A DNA stretch of 64,000 nt from Rhodobacterales bacterium (GTDB lineage: Bacteria; Pseudomonadota; Alphaproteobacteria; Rhodobacterales; Rhodobacteraceae). Below the pieces are notes generated by a model that worked only from the letters and a program-made list of their open reading frames with translations, was not told where the DNA came from and did not search any database. A program made the position numbers and the translations under genes. The first letter of the stretch is position 1, and each line of letters opens with the position of its first letter. Shown here piece by piece: positions 63,905 through 64,000 of the stretch. The DNA lies in contig PDRZ01000014.1 of NCBI GenBank assembly GCA_002747035.1, positions 205,553-269,552 on the forward strand, written 5' to 3'.

Positions 63905-64000
63905 GGGTCTGTACTCAATTAGCGGTTTCCCTTTGGGCCGTTGTTCTGATTCACTTCCGCCAGAAACAGGCGGGAGATCGTGATGGCAAAGAACCTCTAT
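63905..64000 (+). mobile_element. left end of a probable IS5-family insertion sequence
   Basis: From GGGTCTGTACTCAATTA the sequence changes character; it has the look of a terminal inverted repeat, abutting a CTAG at 63902-63905 that could be a target site. An ATG with CGGGAGA upstream begins at 63983. The rest lies outside the window, so the other end and target duplication cannot be checked. Confidence 0.45.
63983..64000 (+). CDS. probable transposase start (partial)
   Basis: Only six codons, MAKNLY, are visible. This start is typical of IS5/IS1031-group transposases in Rhodobacteraceae and sits at the expected distance from the putative inverted repeat. Too short for certainty. Confidence 0.35.

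Noticed and set aside
1-64000. CRISPR arrays, tRNA or rRNA genes
   Set aside because: No regularly spaced direct repeats and no recognisable tRNA or rRNA sequence were seen; the dispersed palindromes are single copies far apart.

Overview
The window looks like chromosomal DNA of a marine alphaproteobacterium of the Rhodobacteraceae (Roseobacter group). The evidence is GC-rich coding sequence, a Na+-NQR operon, the bolA / J-domain / msrB / cobS / cobT neighbourhood, a glycine-riboswitch gcvTHP operon, a SoeABC-type sulfite dehydrogenase, and genes for C3-sulfonate use (CuyA- and HpsN-like). This assignment is an inference from gene content only.

Layout. 1-2771: truncated nitronate monooxygenase, TetR regulator, Rieske oxygenase. 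3216-10593: complete nqrABCDEF on the minus strand, divergent from apbE and nqrM, which supply flavin attachment and maturation. 10664-12388: small membrane protein, CBS protein, and a degenerate minus-strand stretch. 12410-19752: exopolysaccharide locus with a secreted SGNH/glycosidase-like/RTX protein, acetyltransferase, glycosyltransferase, O-antigen-polymerase-like protein and sugar transferase. 20815-25448: soeABC. 25610-28919: Ppx/GppA, cold-shock protein, inositol-monophosphatase-family enzyme. 29073-33800: gcvP, gcvH, gcvT behind a tandem glycine riboswitch. 33886-42298: Rrf2 regulator, a decayed gamma-glutamylcyclotransferase, MATE pump, gltX, MFS exporter with a His-rich tail, a long MORN-repeat protein, nadE. 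42376-45836: GlxA/AraC regulator, LysR regulator, acyl-CoA dehydrogenase. 46037-53914: taurine-type ABC transporter, LysR regulator, cuyA, Asp/Glu-type racemase, hpsN. 54229-63791: epoxide-hydrolase-like protein, thioesterase, DUF4177, bolA, J-domain protein, msrB, cobS, a small ORF, cobT, aminopeptidase P, DUF427. 63905-64000: probable left end of an IS5-family element.

How the genes fit together. The 46-54 kb cluster reads as import and breakdown of C3 sulfonates: HpsN would oxidise sulfopropanediol, CuyA would split L-cysteate to sulfite, and the adjacent racemase may interconvert cysteate enantiomers. Sulfite could then be oxidised by SoeABC encoded 25 kb away. Palindromic TTCGAA sites flank the LysR gene inside this cluster.

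The most unusual feature is a dispersed intergenic palindrome family with TAAAGCG/CGCTTTA ends, at least 11 copies in 64 kb. In seven cases its terminal TAA is itself the stop codon of the neighbouring gene. Two further short repeat families are present. No tRNA, rRNA or CRISPR array was recognised.
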